Positions 25,789-35,540 are shown, counted from the first letter of the stretch. The stretch is 56,733 bases of DNA from Soonwooa sp. (GCF_030151385.1 NZ_JASLDS010000059.1:1-56733), one strand, 5' to 3'. The notes: generated by a model from the sequence alone, not told the origin. A program made the numbers and translations.

Positions 25789-27276
25789 ATGTTAGAGAGA
25801 ATTAGATTAGAAAATCTACACAACAAAGTAACCACTGCTGAAGAAGCCGCAAAAATCATCAAAGATGGAATGGTCATTGGCTCTAGTGGTTTTACAAAAG
25901 CTGGCGACAGCAAAGCCGTTCTTGCAGCTCTTGCAGAACGTGGAAAAACTGAAAATCTAAAAGTTACATTAATGACAGGTGCTTCTCTAGGTCACGGAAC
26001 CGATGGGAAACTTGCTGAAGCTAATGTTATTAAGAAAAGGATGCCTTTCCAAGTTGATCCTATTTTGAGGAATAAAATTAATGCCGGAGACATTCTTTTT
26101 ATCGATCAACATCTTAGCGAAAGTGCCGAACTTCTTCATGCTAAAAATCTTCAACAGTTGGATGTTGCCGTGATAGAAGCGGCTTATATTGAGCGCGACG
26201 GAAGTATTGTTCCTACAACTTCTGTCGGAAATTCTGTAACCTTTGCGGCGATGGCAAAAAAGGTGATTATCGAAATTAACACCCAAGTTCCAGAAGATGT
26301 TTATGGCATCCACGATATCTATCAAGCGGAAGATTATCCTTTCAGAAATGTTATCCCAATCGTTGCACCTTGGAATAAGATTGGACGTAGAAGTATTCCT
26401 GTGGATCCAGAAAAGATTGAAGCGATTGTTTTCACCGACATTAAGGATAGTCCAGCAGATATCGCTGAACCTGATCAAAAGACGATTGCAATTGCAAATC
26501 ATCTTTTGAATTTCTTCGAAAATGAAGTGGCTTTAGGAAGACTAACGGACCGTTTGCTTCCTATCCAAGCGGGAATCGGAAAAGTAGCCAATGCTGTTCT
26601 TACAGGATTTAAGGATAGTAATTTCTATGATTTGACAATGTTCTCGGAAGTGTTGCAAGACAGCACGTTTGACCTAATTGACGCTGGAAAATTAAGCTTT
26701 GCGTCTGCTTCATCAATTACTGTTTCTAAAGAATGCTACGACCGTGTTTTTGACAACCTTCAAAAATATAGAGAGAAAATCGTTTTGAGACCTCAAAACA
26801 TTTCGAATACGCCAGGTCTTATCCGAAGATTAGGAATTATCGCAATTAATACGGCAATTGAGTTTGATATCTACGGTAATGTTAATTCGACGCACATCAG
26901 TGGTACTAAAATTATGAACGGAATTGGTGGTTCTGGCGACTTTGCGAGAAATGCTTATCTAAGTATTTTCGTGACGCAAGCTGCTTCTAAAGATAATAAA
27001 ATTTCGCACGTTTTACCGATGGTGTCGCATACTGATCATACCGAACACGATGTTGATATTTTGGTAACGGATGTTGGATTAGCAGATTTAAGAGGTCTTG
27101 CGCCACGCGAACGTGCTCAAAAAATTATTGATAATTGCGTGCATCCAGATTATAAGGAAGAATTGCAATCTTACTTTGATAGAGCTTGCGAAAGAGGTGG
27201 ACACACGCCTCATTTGCTAGAAGAAGCTTTCAGTTGGCACCTAAGACTTGCCGAAAAAGGAACTATGAAAAAATAG
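25789..27276 (+). CDS. Succinyl-CoA:acetate CoA-transferase-type enzyme (acetyl-CoA hydrolase/transferase family)
   Basis: A 495-residue class I CoA-transferase. It has the N-terminal GMVIGSSGFTKAGDSKAV, MTGASLGHGTDG, the glutamate motif MFSEVLQDST (the Glu should form the CoA thioester), and late GGSGDFARNAYLS and MVSHTDHTEHDVDILVTD blocks. The length fits the succinate-CoA transferase subgroup (Cat1/YgfH/AarC), which moves CoA between succinyl-CoA and acetate or similar acids. The reaction is inferred from the subgroup. A different CoA-transferase follows 504 bases on. Start at ATG 25789 fits the family. Confidence 0.85.
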   Translation: MLERIRLENLHNKVTTAEEAAKIIKDGMVIGSSGFTKAGDSKAVLAALAERGKTENLKVTLMTGASLGHGTDGKLAEANVIKKRMPFQVDPILRNKINAGDILFIDQHLSESAELLHAKNLQQLDVAVIEAAYIERDGSIVPTTSVGNSVTFAAMAKKVIIEINTQVPEDVYGIHDIYQAEDYPFRNVIPIVAPWNKIGRRSIPVDPEKIEAIVFTDIKDSPADIAEPDQKTIAIANHLLNFFENEVALGRLTDRLLPIQAGIGKVANAVLTGFKDSNFYDLTMFSEVLQDSTFDLIDAGKLSFASASSITVSKECYDRVFDNLQKYREKIVLRPQNISNTPGLIRRLGIIAINTAIEFDIYGNVNSTHISGTKIMNGIGGSGDFARNAYLSIFVTQAASKDNKISHVLPMVSHTDHTEHDVDILVTDVGLADLRGLAPRERAQKIIDNCVHPDYKEELQSYFDRACERGGHTPHLLEEAFSWHLRLAEKGTMKK

Positions 27277-27318
27277 TTAAACGGAAAAGTTTTTGATTTA
27301 AACTTTTAAAAATATTTT

Positions 27319-27392
27319 AAAATCTGTGAAATCGATAAGATTCGTTGGTTTGGTAATTCGCTGACAATCTAAGGTTTTCACAGATTTTTTTT
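27319..27392 (+). terminator. Terminator with long loop after the first CoA-transferase
   Basis: AAAATCTGTGAAA (27319-27331) pairs perfectly with TTTCACAGATTTT (27376-27388), followed by T residues. The 44-base loop can fold further (AGATT/AATCT), giving a branched hairpin. Confidence 0.65.
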
Positions 27393-27510
27393 GTTTTCGA
27401 TTTTATGTGATGAGCTTTTATTCTTGCATTAAAATCAGTTTTAAAAGAGAAACTATTGAACTTAAAAAATGAACTCAGTAAAAATCTTCTTAATCGTGTT
27501 TTGTAAAATG

Positions 27511-27543
27511 TGAGAGGGGAGCGCCGTAGGTGCGACCTGATAA
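27511..27543. repeat. Short GC-rich REP-like motif
   Basis: TGAGAGGGGAGCGCCGTAGG followed by TGCGACCTGAT stands out from AT-rich flanks. The core GCCGTAGGTGCGACCT resembles a short sequence (GTGCCGTAGGCACGA-type) that I recall as repeated in many Bacteroidota genomes. The rest of the 500-base gap between the two CoA-transferases shows only AT-rich sequence, the terminator and the promoter listed here. Confidence 0.45.
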
Positions 27544-27740
27544 TTTTTCTAAATCAAGTTTTTCCGACAATCCAGACTTTGTAATTTTAAAAATAAATTC
27601 TTGCTTAAAATTTATACTTACCTAAAAGATTTTGCGTTATCGATTTTGTATTTTAAAAAATACTGACTAGAACTATTAAAAATTAACAAACCTGTGAACA
27701 AATCATCTTCAAGCAGAAGCCTTAATCTATTGATAAATAG

Positions 27741-27748
27741 TATATTTG
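27741..27748 (+). promoter_or_regulatory. -7 box of the second CoA-transferase
   Basis: TATATTTG fits TAnnTTTG and lies 32 bases before the ATG. No TTG at the proper -33 distance is visible. Confidence 0.45.
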
Positions 27749-27780
27749 TTAGAGATGTTTAACACAAATTTTAGCCAATA

Positions 27781-29052
27781 ATGTACCATTACGTAAGTGC
27801 GGAAGAAGCAATTTCTATTGTTAAAAGTGGTGATCGAATTTTTTCACACGGAAGTGCCGCAACCCCTAATTTTTTAATCGACGAGTTGGCGAGGCAAGCT
27901 TCGAGACTTCAAGATGTCGAATTGGTTTCTATAACATTGCAAGGCAATATCGAAGTTGCAAAACCAGAATACAAAGGGCATTTTGCTATTAACTCGTTTT
28001 TTGTTTCGGGACCTGTTCGTGCGGCAGTTAATTCGGATAATGGTGATTTTGTCCCTGTTTTTTTAAGTGAAATTCCACTTTTATTTAAGAAAAATATTTT
28101 ACCTATTGATGTGGCTTTGGTGATGTTGTCGCCGCCTGATAATCATGGATATTGTACATTAGGAACTTCGGTTGATATTGCAAAATCGGCTGTTGATTGT
28201 GCCAAAAAAGTGATTGCGATTATCAATCCCAAAATGCCAAAAACCCAAGGTGATGGAATGATCCATGTGAGCCGAATTGATAAAATGATTTATCATGAAT
28301 CCGAACTCCCAACCATAGATTATAGTGCCAAAGTTGGTGACGAAGAGTTATTGGTCGGTAGAAATGTTGCTGAAATTATCGATGATCGTGCGACTTTACA
28401 AATGGGAATCGGAACTATTCCTGATGCGGTTCTTAAATGTTTGAGCAATCATAAGGATTTAGGCATTCATACAGAAATGTTGAGCGACGGCGTCATTGAT
28501 TTAATCAAAAATGATGTTATCACCAATAAGTACAAAGGCTATAACGATTTTAAAAACATTACAAGTTTCTGTTTTGGTACACAAAAGCTTTATGATTTTG
28601 TAGACGACAATCCTGTTTTTTCGTTCAAAGAAGTGACAGATGTTAACTTTCCGATTAACATTATGAAAAACAAAAAAATGCATGCCATCAATTCGGCGAT
28701 CGAAATTGACTTAACAGGTCAAGTTTGTGCTGATTCCATTGGAACATTTCAATACAGCGGTATTGGTGGTCAAATGGACTTTATGCGAGGTGCTGCGTTG
28801 AGTGATGGAGGCAAACCTATCATGGCGCTAACATCGAGAACCAAAAAAGGAATTCCGAGAATTGTGCCTTTTCTGAAAGAAGGTGCTGGCGTTGTAACCA
28901 CTAGAGGGCACATTCATTATGTTTGTACGGAATACGGAACTGCTTATCTCTACGGAAAAAACTTGAGACAACGTGCTAAAGCGCTTATTGAAATATCGCA
29001 TCCCGATGATCGCGAAATGCTAGAAAAAGCCGCTTTTGAAAGGTTTAAATAA
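27781..29052 (+). CDS. Acetyl-CoA hydrolase/4-hydroxybutyrate CoA-transferase-type enzyme
   Basis: A 423-residue class I CoA-transferase, shorter than its neighbour and of a different subgroup. It has RIFSHGSAATPNFLIDEL near the N-terminus, VALVMLSPPDNHGYCTLGTS, QMGIGTIPDAVL, the active-site glutamate in LGIHTEMLSDGVIDL (about residue 235), GIGGQMDFMRGAALS, and a C-terminal STEYGTAYLYGK-like segment (here CTEYGTAYLYGKNLRQRAKA). This subgroup transfers CoA between acetyl-CoA and butyrate, 4-hydroxybutyrate or related acids. It has its own -7 box and shares a terminator with the convergent peptidase gene. Confidence 0.83.
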   Translation: MYHYVSAEEAISIVKSGDRIFSHGSAATPNFLIDELARQASRLQDVELVSITLQGNIEVAKPEYKGHFAINSFFVSGPVRAAVNSDNGDFVPVFLSEIPLLFKKNILPIDVALVMLSPPDNHGYCTLGTSVDIAKSAVDCAKKVIAIINPKMPKTQGDGMIHVSRIDKMIYHESELPTIDYSAKVGDEELLVGRNVAEIIDDRATLQMGIGTIPDAVLKCLSNHKDLGIHTEMLSDGVIDLIKNDVITNKYKGYNDFKNITSFCFGTQKLYDFVDDNPVFSFKEVTDVNFPINIMKNKKMHAINSAIEIDLTGQVCADSIGTFQYSGIGGQMDFMRGAALSDGGKPIMALTSRTKKGIPRIVPFLKEGAGVVTTRGHIHYVCTEYGTAYLYGKNLRQRAKALIEISHPDDREMLEKAAFERFK

Positions 29053-29076
29053 TATGGTTTAAAACGGAATAAAATA

Positions 29077-29104
29077 AAAGGCTATCCGATTTTGGATAGC
29101 CTTT
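29077..29104. terminator. Bidirectional terminator between CoA-transferase and M13 peptidase
   Basis: AAAGGCTATCC/GGATAGCCTTT, an 11-bp perfect stem with a GATTTT loop. On the minus strand it is followed by TTATTTTATT. It serves the two convergent genes. Confidence 0.82.
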
Positions 29105-29119
29105 GCTGTAAGTTTTCTA

Positions 29120-31192
29120 TTACCAGATTTTAATTCTGTCTTCTGGTTTTTTATAAAGTTTGTCACCTTCTTTGATGTCGAAAGCTTTGAAGAATGCATC
29201 AACATTAACCAAAGGTCCAACAGCACGATACATTCCTGGTGAATGTGGATCTGTTTTAACCTGATTTGTCAAGAATTTTTCTGTTGCTTTAGTTCTCCAA
29301 ACGGTTGCCCAGCTCAAGAAGAATCTTTGGTCTTGCGTGTAACCACTTATCAATCCAGGATTTCCTTTGTCTTTAAGATACATTTGCAAAGCATCATAAG
29401 CCACGGCAACACCACCAAGATCACCGATGTTTTCTCCCATTGTGAAAGTTCCGTTTACTTTGGTACCAGCAACAGGCTCGTAGCTAGAATATTGTTCGCC
29501 TAGTTTTTTTGTAGCCGCTTCAAAGTTCTTGCGATCGTCATCTGTCCACCAATTATTTAGGTTTCCATCACCATCAAATTTAGAACCGCTGTCATCAAAA
29601 CCATGTCCAATTTCATGACCGATAACAGCACCAATTCCACCAAAATTAACAGCTGGATCTGCTTTAAAGTTAAAGAAAGGCGGCTGAAGAATTCCCGCAG
29701 GGAAAACGATTTCGTTGTTAGATGGACTGTAATAAGCGTTAACAGTTTGTGGTGTCATGCCCCATTTTGTTTTGTCAACAGCTTTACCAACTTTTTCTAA
29801 ATTTTTGGAATAACGCCAAGCCGAAACATTTTTTAAGTTTTCATAAAGCGAAATCTTATTTGGCCCTTCGATTGCCAATTTGGAATAATCTTCCCACTTA
29901 TCTGGATAAGCTACTTTAACCGTAAATTTCGACAACTTTTCCAAAGCTTTTTCTTTGGTCGTTGGCGACATCCAAGTCAGTTCCGAGATATGTTTGTGGT
30001 AACTTTTGATTAGGTATCCAATTAATTCTTGCATTTGCGTTTTAGCTTCTTCTGGGAAGTATTTTTCAACATACAACTTTCCGAAAGCTTCACCCAAAAC
30101 GCCGTTGATCATTTGTAAACCACGCTTGTTAAGTGCACGTTGTTCTTCTTGACCTTGAAGATATTTGCTGTAGAAATCGAAATTCAATTTGTCCATATTT
30201 TGGTTTAGGACACCAGCATTTCCCGAAAGCAATCTTACCTTCATATAATCTTTTAGCAAAGGAAGATTTTTCTCATTAATGAAACTGTCTAGTTTATCAT
30301 AATAAGCCAATTCTCCGATAATAACGCGATCTGTGTTAACACCAACATTCTTTAAATATTGAGGCAAGTTAACATTCTTAACCATTGCAGAAAGTTCAGC
30401 AATTGTCTTCGGGTTGTAACGTTTGTTAGCATCACGACCTTCTTCTAATGTTAAGTAAGTTTTGGCCAAAGATTTTTCAAAGTCAACGATAGATTTTGCA
30501 GTTGCAGCACTATTTTTATTACCGATTACATTTAACAAAGCTGTTACATGCTTTTGGTATTCTTCCAAAGTTTTAGCATTAGCTTCATTTTCTTTTTGAT
30601 AATAATCTTTTCCTAAACCAAGATCCGCAGCACCTAGATAGATGGCGTTGTTTTTAGAATCTTTAAGGTCTGGACCAACACGCCAATCGTAGAATGGATT
30701 ATCTCCAAATTTGGTTGCTTGGTCAAGATATGTTTGTAAATCTTTTAGATTTTTGATAGCGTCGATTTTCTTAAAATCTGCTTGGATAGGCTTTAATCCA
30801 TCTGCATCTCTCTTTTTAAGATCCATGTAAGATGCGTAAAGATCTTGGATTTTTTTACCTTCTGTACCAGCAGCAAATTTATCCGTCAAGATGTGATTAA
30901 GAATATCTAAAGAAGCTTCGTCTGTTTTTTCGCGAAGCTCGTTGAAAGAACCCCAACTTGCTTTGTCAGCAGGGATTTTTGCGGTTTTAACCCAGTTACC
31001 ATTAACATAACTAAAGAAGTCATCTTGTGGTCTAACGGATTTATCCATCATAGAAATGTCAATTCCAGCTTCTTGATATTGTTTGGGAGTTGAGGTTGTT
31101 GAAGCGGTTGTCGCTCCTTTTGTCTGTGCTATTGCGTGGTTGCTTGCTAACAATCCGCAAAAAGCGATTACACCAATTTTTACTTTCTTCAT
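29120..31192 (-). CDS. M13-family (neprilysin/PepO-like) zinc metallopeptidase
   Basis: A 690-residue secreted peptidase with signal peptide MKKVKIGVIAFCGLLASNHA. The C-terminal catalytic domain has NAYYSPSNNEIVFPAGILQP, the zinc motif VIGHEIGHGFDD (HExxH), the third ligand in GENIGDLGG, and a final SPGMYRAVGPLVNVDAFFKA block, the standard M13 order. The large helical N-domain restricts access so that such enzymes cut short peptides. The likely place is the periplasm or outside. Length is normal for bacterial M13. It appears monocistronic. Confidence 0.93.
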   Translation of the reverse strand: MKKVKIGVIAFCGLLASNHAIAQTKGATTASTTSTPKQYQEAGIDISMMDKSVRPQDDFFSYVNGNWVKTAKIPADKASWGSFNELREKTDEASLDILNHILTDKFAAGTEGKKIQDLYASYMDLKKRDADGLKPIQADFKKIDAIKNLKDLQTYLDQATKFGDNPFYDWRVGPDLKDSKNNAIYLGAADLGLGKDYYQKENEANAKTLEEYQKHVTALLNVIGNKNSAATAKSIVDFEKSLAKTYLTLEEGRDANKRYNPKTIAELSAMVKNVNLPQYLKNVGVNTDRVIIGELAYYDKLDSFINEKNLPLLKDYMKVRLLSGNAGVLNQNMDKLNFDFYSKYLQGQEEQRALNKRGLQMINGVLGEAFGKLYVEKYFPEEAKTQMQELIGYLIKSYHKHISELTWMSPTTKEKALEKLSKFTVKVAYPDKWEDYSKLAIEGPNKISLYENLKNVSAWRYSKNLEKVGKAVDKTKWGMTPQTVNAYYSPSNNEIVFPAGILQPPFFNFKADPAVNFGGIGAVIGHEIGHGFDDSGSKFDGDGNLNNWWTDDDRKNFEAATKKLGEQYSSYEPVAGTKVNGTFTMGENIGDLGGVAVAYDALQMYLKDKGNPGLISGYTQDQRFFLSWATVWRTKATEKFLTNQVKTDPHSPGMYRAVGPLVNVDAFFKAFDIKEGDKLYKKPEDRIKIW

Positions 31193-31258
31193 TTTTTGAA
31201 ATTAATAGCATTAAAGATAAGTATTTATTCCTTTATAGAAGCCAGTTTTGGGCATAAA

Positions 31259-31286
31259 AAAACCTCACTTTTAATGGTGAGGTTTT
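31259..31286 (-). terminator. Terminator of the SurA-like gene
   Basis: AAAACCTCAC/GTGAGGTTTT stem with an 8-base loop, followed on the minus strand by a run of T. It lies 17 bases past the stop. Confidence 0.82.
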
Positions 31287-31302
31287 GTATGCTAAAGAAT
31301 GA

Positions 31303-32655
31303 TTATTTCTTTTTTTCTAGGGCATCTTTTATTTTACAATCTTTGTATTTGTCATCGATTGAGATAAAGATGTTTGGGATTTTTGCTTTTACCCATTTGT
31401 CAACAACTTCGCCTTTCTTTTTGTTAAGAGCCATTTCCTTAACTCTTTCGTAATCTGTATTAAGGTCTAAAGCATGTGCGTCGATAATCTCGTTAACACT
31501 TACGATAGAAACAGCTTGTTTTCTGTTAAGTGTTTCTTCAAAAGGTTCTGTGATGTCGTCTTTGTTAAGACCTGCAATTTGGTAAGAAATTGTTGGGTCC
31601 AGGTGTAGTTTTTCAATTTTGTCACCACCGTCTTGTGACTGCATTACACCAGCATTAAACTTCGTCGCCTTGTCATCAGAATACTTGTAAGCAGCATCTT
31701 TGAAGGTTAGTTTTTTGTCCAAAATCTGTTGACGAATATCTTCTAGCTCTTTTTTAGTCGCTGCAATTTCTTCTTTAGTAGGTTCTGCTTTTAACAAAAT
31801 GTGACGCGCATCATATTTGTTACCAGTTCTTTTGATCAACTGGATTAAATGGAAACCAAATTCTGATTCTACAGGATCTGATATTTCGCCATCTTGCAAG
31901 TTAAGTGCTGCTGCTTCGAAAGGCTTCACCATTTGACCTTTGTTGATGTTTTTGTAAAGTCCACCATTGGATGCCGAGCCTTCGTCTTCGGAATAAATCC
32001 TCGCTTGGGTTTCAAAAGATTCGCCTGCAAGAATGTCTTTTTTAATCTTGTTAAGTTTATCAATCAATTCTTGTTTGTGAGCTTCTGTTAGCTTAGGATA
32101 AATACTGATTTTACCCAAAACAACTTCGTCTTTAACTTGTGGTAATTGGTATTTGAATTGGTTAAAAAAATCCGTTACCTCGTTAGGTGTAACGTCTGTT
32201 TTATCCGTAATTCTACTGTATTTTTGTTGTCCGTAGTAATTGTCAGAGTCAATTTTTTCGATCGCGTTACGCATCTCGTACGCTGTACGGAACTTGTACA
32301 TACCTAACATCGTTTTTTCGTCAGGAAACTGAGATAAGATTTGGTTGTACTTTTGCAGTGCCATATCTTTAATCGCAGCAGAACGATTTTCGATCAAAGT
32401 ATCTCTTTTTGCTTCGTAGATAATGATTTTGTTATTAACAATACTTGATAAAAACTCACATTTGTCAGCTACTTTAGTTCCTTGTTGTTGTGCGTAGTTG
32501 GCTTGGTCTTCGATGTCGGATTCTAGTACAATTTCGTCACCGATAACTGCAGCAATACCATCTAAGAATTGTCCAGGCTTTATCTGAGCATCCATTTTGG
32601 AACCGAAAAGCACCAAAGCTAACACTATAAAAACCGATTTTAATTTATCTAACAT
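31303..32655 (-). CDS. SurA-like periplasmic peptidyl-prolyl isomerase/chaperone
   Basis: A 450-residue protein with a signal peptide (MLDKLKSVFIVLALVLFGSK) and a SurA N-terminal domain (DGIAAVIGDEIVLESDIEDQ). Two parvulin (PpiC) domains follow, at about residues 175-270 and 275-375; the first has FETQARIYSEDEGS, GGLYKNINKGQMV and EFGFHLIQLI, the second DARHILLKAEPT. SurA helps outer-membrane proteins fold. A promoter of its own (32681-32712) sits ahead, although an upstream PPIase-like gene on the same strand ends only 70 bases away. The assignment to SurA type is strong; an exact surA orthologue is not claimed. Confidence 0.88.
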   Translation of the reverse strand: MLDKLKSVFIVLALVLFGSKMDAQIKPGQFLDGIAAVIGDEIVLESDIEDQANYAQQQGTKVADKCEFLSSIVNNKIIIYEAKRDTLIENRSAAIKDMALQKYNQILSQFPDEKTMLGMYKFRTAYEMRNAIEKIDSDNYYGQQKYSRITDKTDVTPNEVTDFFNQFKYQLPQVKDEVVLGKISIYPKLTEAHKQELIDKLNKIKKDILAGESFETQARIYSEDEGSASNGGLYKNINKGQMVKPFEAAALNLQDGEISDPVESEFGFHLIQLIKRTGNKYDARHILLKAEPTKEEIAATKKELEDIRQQILDKKLTFKDAAYKYSDDKATKFNAGVMQSQDGGDKIEKLHLDPTISYQIAGLNKDDITEPFEETLNRKQAVSIVSVNEIIDAHALDLNTDYERVKEMALNKKKGEVVDKWVKAKIPNIFISIDDKYKDCKIKDALEKKK

Positions 32656-32680
32656 TATAATTTCTTGTAAAATTTGTTTG

Positions 32681-32712
32681 CAAAAATAGGATTATAAATG
32701 GATTACAGTCAA
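32681..32712 (-). promoter_or_regulatory. Promoter of the SurA-like gene
   Basis: On the minus strand TATTTTTG (32681-32688) fits TAnnTTTG and TTG at 32710-32712 lies 21 bases upstream. Confidence 0.55.
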
Positions 32713-32725
32713 TCTTTTATTATAA

Positions 32726-34555
32726 TTATTTCTTAAAAGTCTTCTGTAAATCTTCCACAAAACCTGGTTGAATTTCAATTTTGGTTTTCTTTTTTTCGTT
32801 GGCAATAGCTTCTTGAAGGGCAACTTCTGTCATCGCATCTTTTACCGAATCTTTAGCTTCTTCAAAAGTCATTGTTTCCTCTGGCAAAAGCTCATCCACT
32901 GCAACGATAACGTCACGATCTTTAACTTTAGTTTGGAAAACACCTTTTTCGTATGGTACTTTGTATTCTGTGAAAACTTCTGCCGTATTTGGGACTTTTC
33001 CTTCTTCGAAGCTTACTAGGATTTTATTTTTATCGCTAAGTTTTTTATCGTATTTAGCTTTTAAAGCATCCCAATTTTTGATGTTTGACATTTCTTTTTT
33101 AACATCAGAAACTAGCTTAGGGTCCGAGATAATTGCAACACGACTTTTAGCACTTTTTTCCCACTGGTATTTGTCTTTGTGACTTTCGTAATAAGCTTTT
33201 TGCTTCGCAACATCTTTATTGATTTCAGCTTTTAGATAATCATCAAAAATATATTGAGAATACAAGTTTTGGCGAAGTTCGTCAAGTTGAGATTTAATAT
33301 CTGGACGGTTTTGGAAGTCTTCTACAAATGCTGTGTAAGCAGAGTTTTTAACTTGATAATCCACTAAGCTTGCCCATTCTTTTGGTGTAATTGTATCGAG
33401 GTTTTTATAATTTTTGTCGATATAATTTTTGAAATCAGAATAGGTTTCTGTTTTGGTTTTGTATTGGAAAAGCGGCGCTGCATAATTTTTGAAATTTTTA
33501 TAGTCAGCATAACTTTTCTTAATCACAGCAAGATCCGGAAACTCTTTGTAATCTGGTGCTTGCATAATCATTTTTAACATGTTGTCCGAAACCAATTCAG
33601 CATAAGCGCTTGATTTCAGCTCGTTACGGAAGAAATCTTTATTCTTGTCTGTCAACTGATAAGGCTCGATGTGGTAAATATTAAAAATGAAATATTTGTT
33701 ATCAAGCTTTACAGGCTCCGTTGTGTAGTAACCATTAGTTTTACCTTTGAATTGTGCATAGACTTCATCTGGTAGAATAGGAGAGCCTAGGATAAGTCCA
33801 GCATTTTTCCTTTCGTTATCCGTTGATCCTAATTCTTTCGCAACATCTTCGAATTTTTTTCCAGATTTAAGTGCTGCATAGATTTTAGCTTTAGATTCGT
33901 CTGTGTTAAAATCATTAGGGTAAGAAATTGTACCCAAAGTGATGTAACCTAGACTTGGTCTTTTCTCTAAAACCTTCGCAAAAACAATGCTACCATTGGC
34001 ATTAAATAGTTTGGTATAACTGCCAACAGGCGTTTTTTCGATTTCGCCAAAAAGTTCGTTATCCAACATACCAGCTTTTACAAAAGCAGGTGCCACCGGA
34101 TTTTTGACATAAGTTGCAACAGCATCTTCCATTTTGGTTGTGCCCGCTTTTACGTCTTTATAGATTTGATCGTAGTTGTTGGTGTCTTCAGCATCTTTAA
34201 TAACATTGAAGACTTCAATTTTGTATTCGTTTTGATTGGCTTTAATGTAATCTGCGATGATAGGATCTAGAATATTACTTGGGATAAGTTTTTCTTCTTT
34301 AAGATCTCTGATGCGCATATCCATCGCATTGCGAAATGAGGTTAGCGTGTCTGCTTTCTTTTCTTTTGCCAATTGTTGCAAAAGCATGAATTCTACTGTT
34401 GAGTTAACCGTTGCGTCAACGCCAGCTTTTTCTAAACCAACTTTATATTTATCCTTAAAATCTTTAAGCGTAATGCTTTGGTCGCCAACGATTAATTTTT
34501 GACCAAATACAGCTTGTGTTGCCAAGGCTGCTAATACAAAAAGAGTCTTCTTCAT
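32726..34555 (-). CDS. Large PpiC-like periplasmic protein
   Basis: A 609-residue secreted protein (signal MKKTLFVLAALATQAVFGQK). The middle part resembles parvulin-type PPIases: FEDVAKELGSTDNERKNAGL, then GSPILPDEVYAQFKGKTNG and EPVKLDNKYFIFNIYHIEPY, the last being the closing strand of the fold. The C-terminal half is long and lysine/tyrosine-rich without a recognised family, though EKGVFQTKVKDRDVIVAVDE may be a second degenerate PpiC unit. Such proteins are annotated as peptidylprolyl isomerases in flavobacteria. It lies 36 bases after the PfkB gene and probably in the same transcript, gldD-pfkB-this gene. Confidence 0.75.
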   Translation of the reverse strand: MKKTLFVLAALATQAVFGQKLIVGDQSITLKDFKDKYKVGLEKAGVDATVNSTVEFMLLQQLAKEKKADTLTSFRNAMDMRIRDLKEEKLIPSNILDPIIADYIKANQNEYKIEVFNVIKDAEDTNNYDQIYKDVKAGTTKMEDAVATYVKNPVAPAFVKAGMLDNELFGEIEKTPVGSYTKLFNANGSIVFAKVLEKRPSLGYITLGTISYPNDFNTDESKAKIYAALKSGKKFEDVAKELGSTDNERKNAGLILGSPILPDEVYAQFKGKTNGYYTTEPVKLDNKYFIFNIYHIEPYQLTDKNKDFFRNELKSSAYAELVSDNMLKMIMQAPDYKEFPDLAVIKKSYADYKNFKNYAAPLFQYKTKTETYSDFKNYIDKNYKNLDTITPKEWASLVDYQVKNSAYTAFVEDFQNRPDIKSQLDELRQNLYSQYIFDDYLKAEINKDVAKQKAYYESHKDKYQWEKSAKSRVAIISDPKLVSDVKKEMSNIKNWDALKAKYDKKLSDKNKILVSFEEGKVPNTAEVFTEYKVPYEKGVFQTKVKDRDVIVAVDELLPEETMTFEEAKDSVKDAMTEVALQEAIANEKKKTKIEIQPGFVEDLQKTFKK

Positions 34556-34591
34556 TATTAAAATTATTATTGATGTCCGAGAACAAACATT

Positions 34592-35512
34592 CTACATATT
34601 AAGTTCGAAAGTTGTTAACTCGCGGAATTGGTTGATACGTCCTTTTAGCTCGTCTTTAGTTACATCTTCTAGACGTACTGTTCCGAATTTTTCTACTGTG
34701 AAAGATGCCATCGCACTTCCTACAATAAGAGCGTTTTTAAGATTGTCAAAACTGAAATCTCCAGTTTTTGTAATATAAGCTGCAAGTCCACCTGCGAAAG
34801 TGTCACCAGCACCTGTTGGATCGAATACTTCTTCTAATGGTAAAGCTGGGATTGCGAATACTTTTCCATCATGGAATAATAATGCACCATGCTCACCTTT
34901 TTTGATAATTACGAATTTTGGACCTAAAGCATGGATTTTTTGAGCTGCTTTTACCAAAGAATATTCACCAGAAAGTTGTCTAGCTTCTTCATCATTGATG
35001 GTGATAACATCTGTTTTTGCGATAACATCCATTAACAAATCCCAAGTAAGATCCATCCAGAAATTCATCGTGTCTAGGATAACCATTTTTGGTCTTTGGC
35101 TCATTCTTTCCAAAACAGCTAATTGTACTGCTGGATGAAGGTTTCCTAGCATCAACACATCTGCATCAGCAAAGCTTGCGGGGATTTTTGGGTCAAAGTT
35201 TTCCAAAACATTAAGCTCTGTAACCAAAGTGTCACGAGAGTTAAGGTCGTTGTGGTATTTGCCACTCCAGAAGAATGTTTTTCCTTCTTTAATGATTTCT
35301 ACACCATCGATGTTAATGTTTTTTGAAGTTAACATATCCAAATAGCCTTGTGGAAAGTCACCGCCAATCACAGAAACCAAACCAACTTCTGCTTCCAAAG
35401 CCGAAGCTGCAAGTCCAATGTATGTTGCTGCACCTCCTAGGATTTTATCAGTTTTTCCGAAAGGTGTTTCGATGGCGTCAAATGCTACAGTCCCTACTGC
35501 TAGTAATTTCAT
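34592..35512 (-). CDS. PfkB-family carbohydrate/nucleoside kinase
   Basis: A 306-residue kinase of the ribokinase fold. It opens MKLLAVGTVAFDAIETPFGK with GGAATYIGLAASAL as the substrate-side motif, and carries the catalytic/anion-hole signature DPTGAGDTFAGGLAAY (about residues 242-257). Substrate could be a sugar, adenosine or a similar alcohol; the sequence does not decide. It lies 28 bases after gldD on the same strand, so it is likely co-transcribed with it. Confidence 0.88.
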   Translation of the reverse strand: MKLLAVGTVAFDAIETPFGKTDKILGGAATYIGLAASALEAEVGLVSVIGGDFPQGYLDMLTSKNINIDGVEIIKEGKTFFWSGKYHNDLNSRDTLVTELNVLENFDPKIPASFADADVLMLGNLHPAVQLAVLERMSQRPKMVILDTMNFWMDLTWDLLMDVIAKTDVITINDEEARQLSGEYSLVKAAQKIHALGPKFVIIKKGEHGALLFHDGKVFAIPALPLEEVFDPTGAGDTFAGGLAAYITKTGDFSFDNLKNALIVGSAMASFTVEKFGTVRLEDVTKDELKGRINQFRELTTFELNM

Positions 35513-35540
35513 ATCTAAATGTCTTTTTTTAAGTTATATA

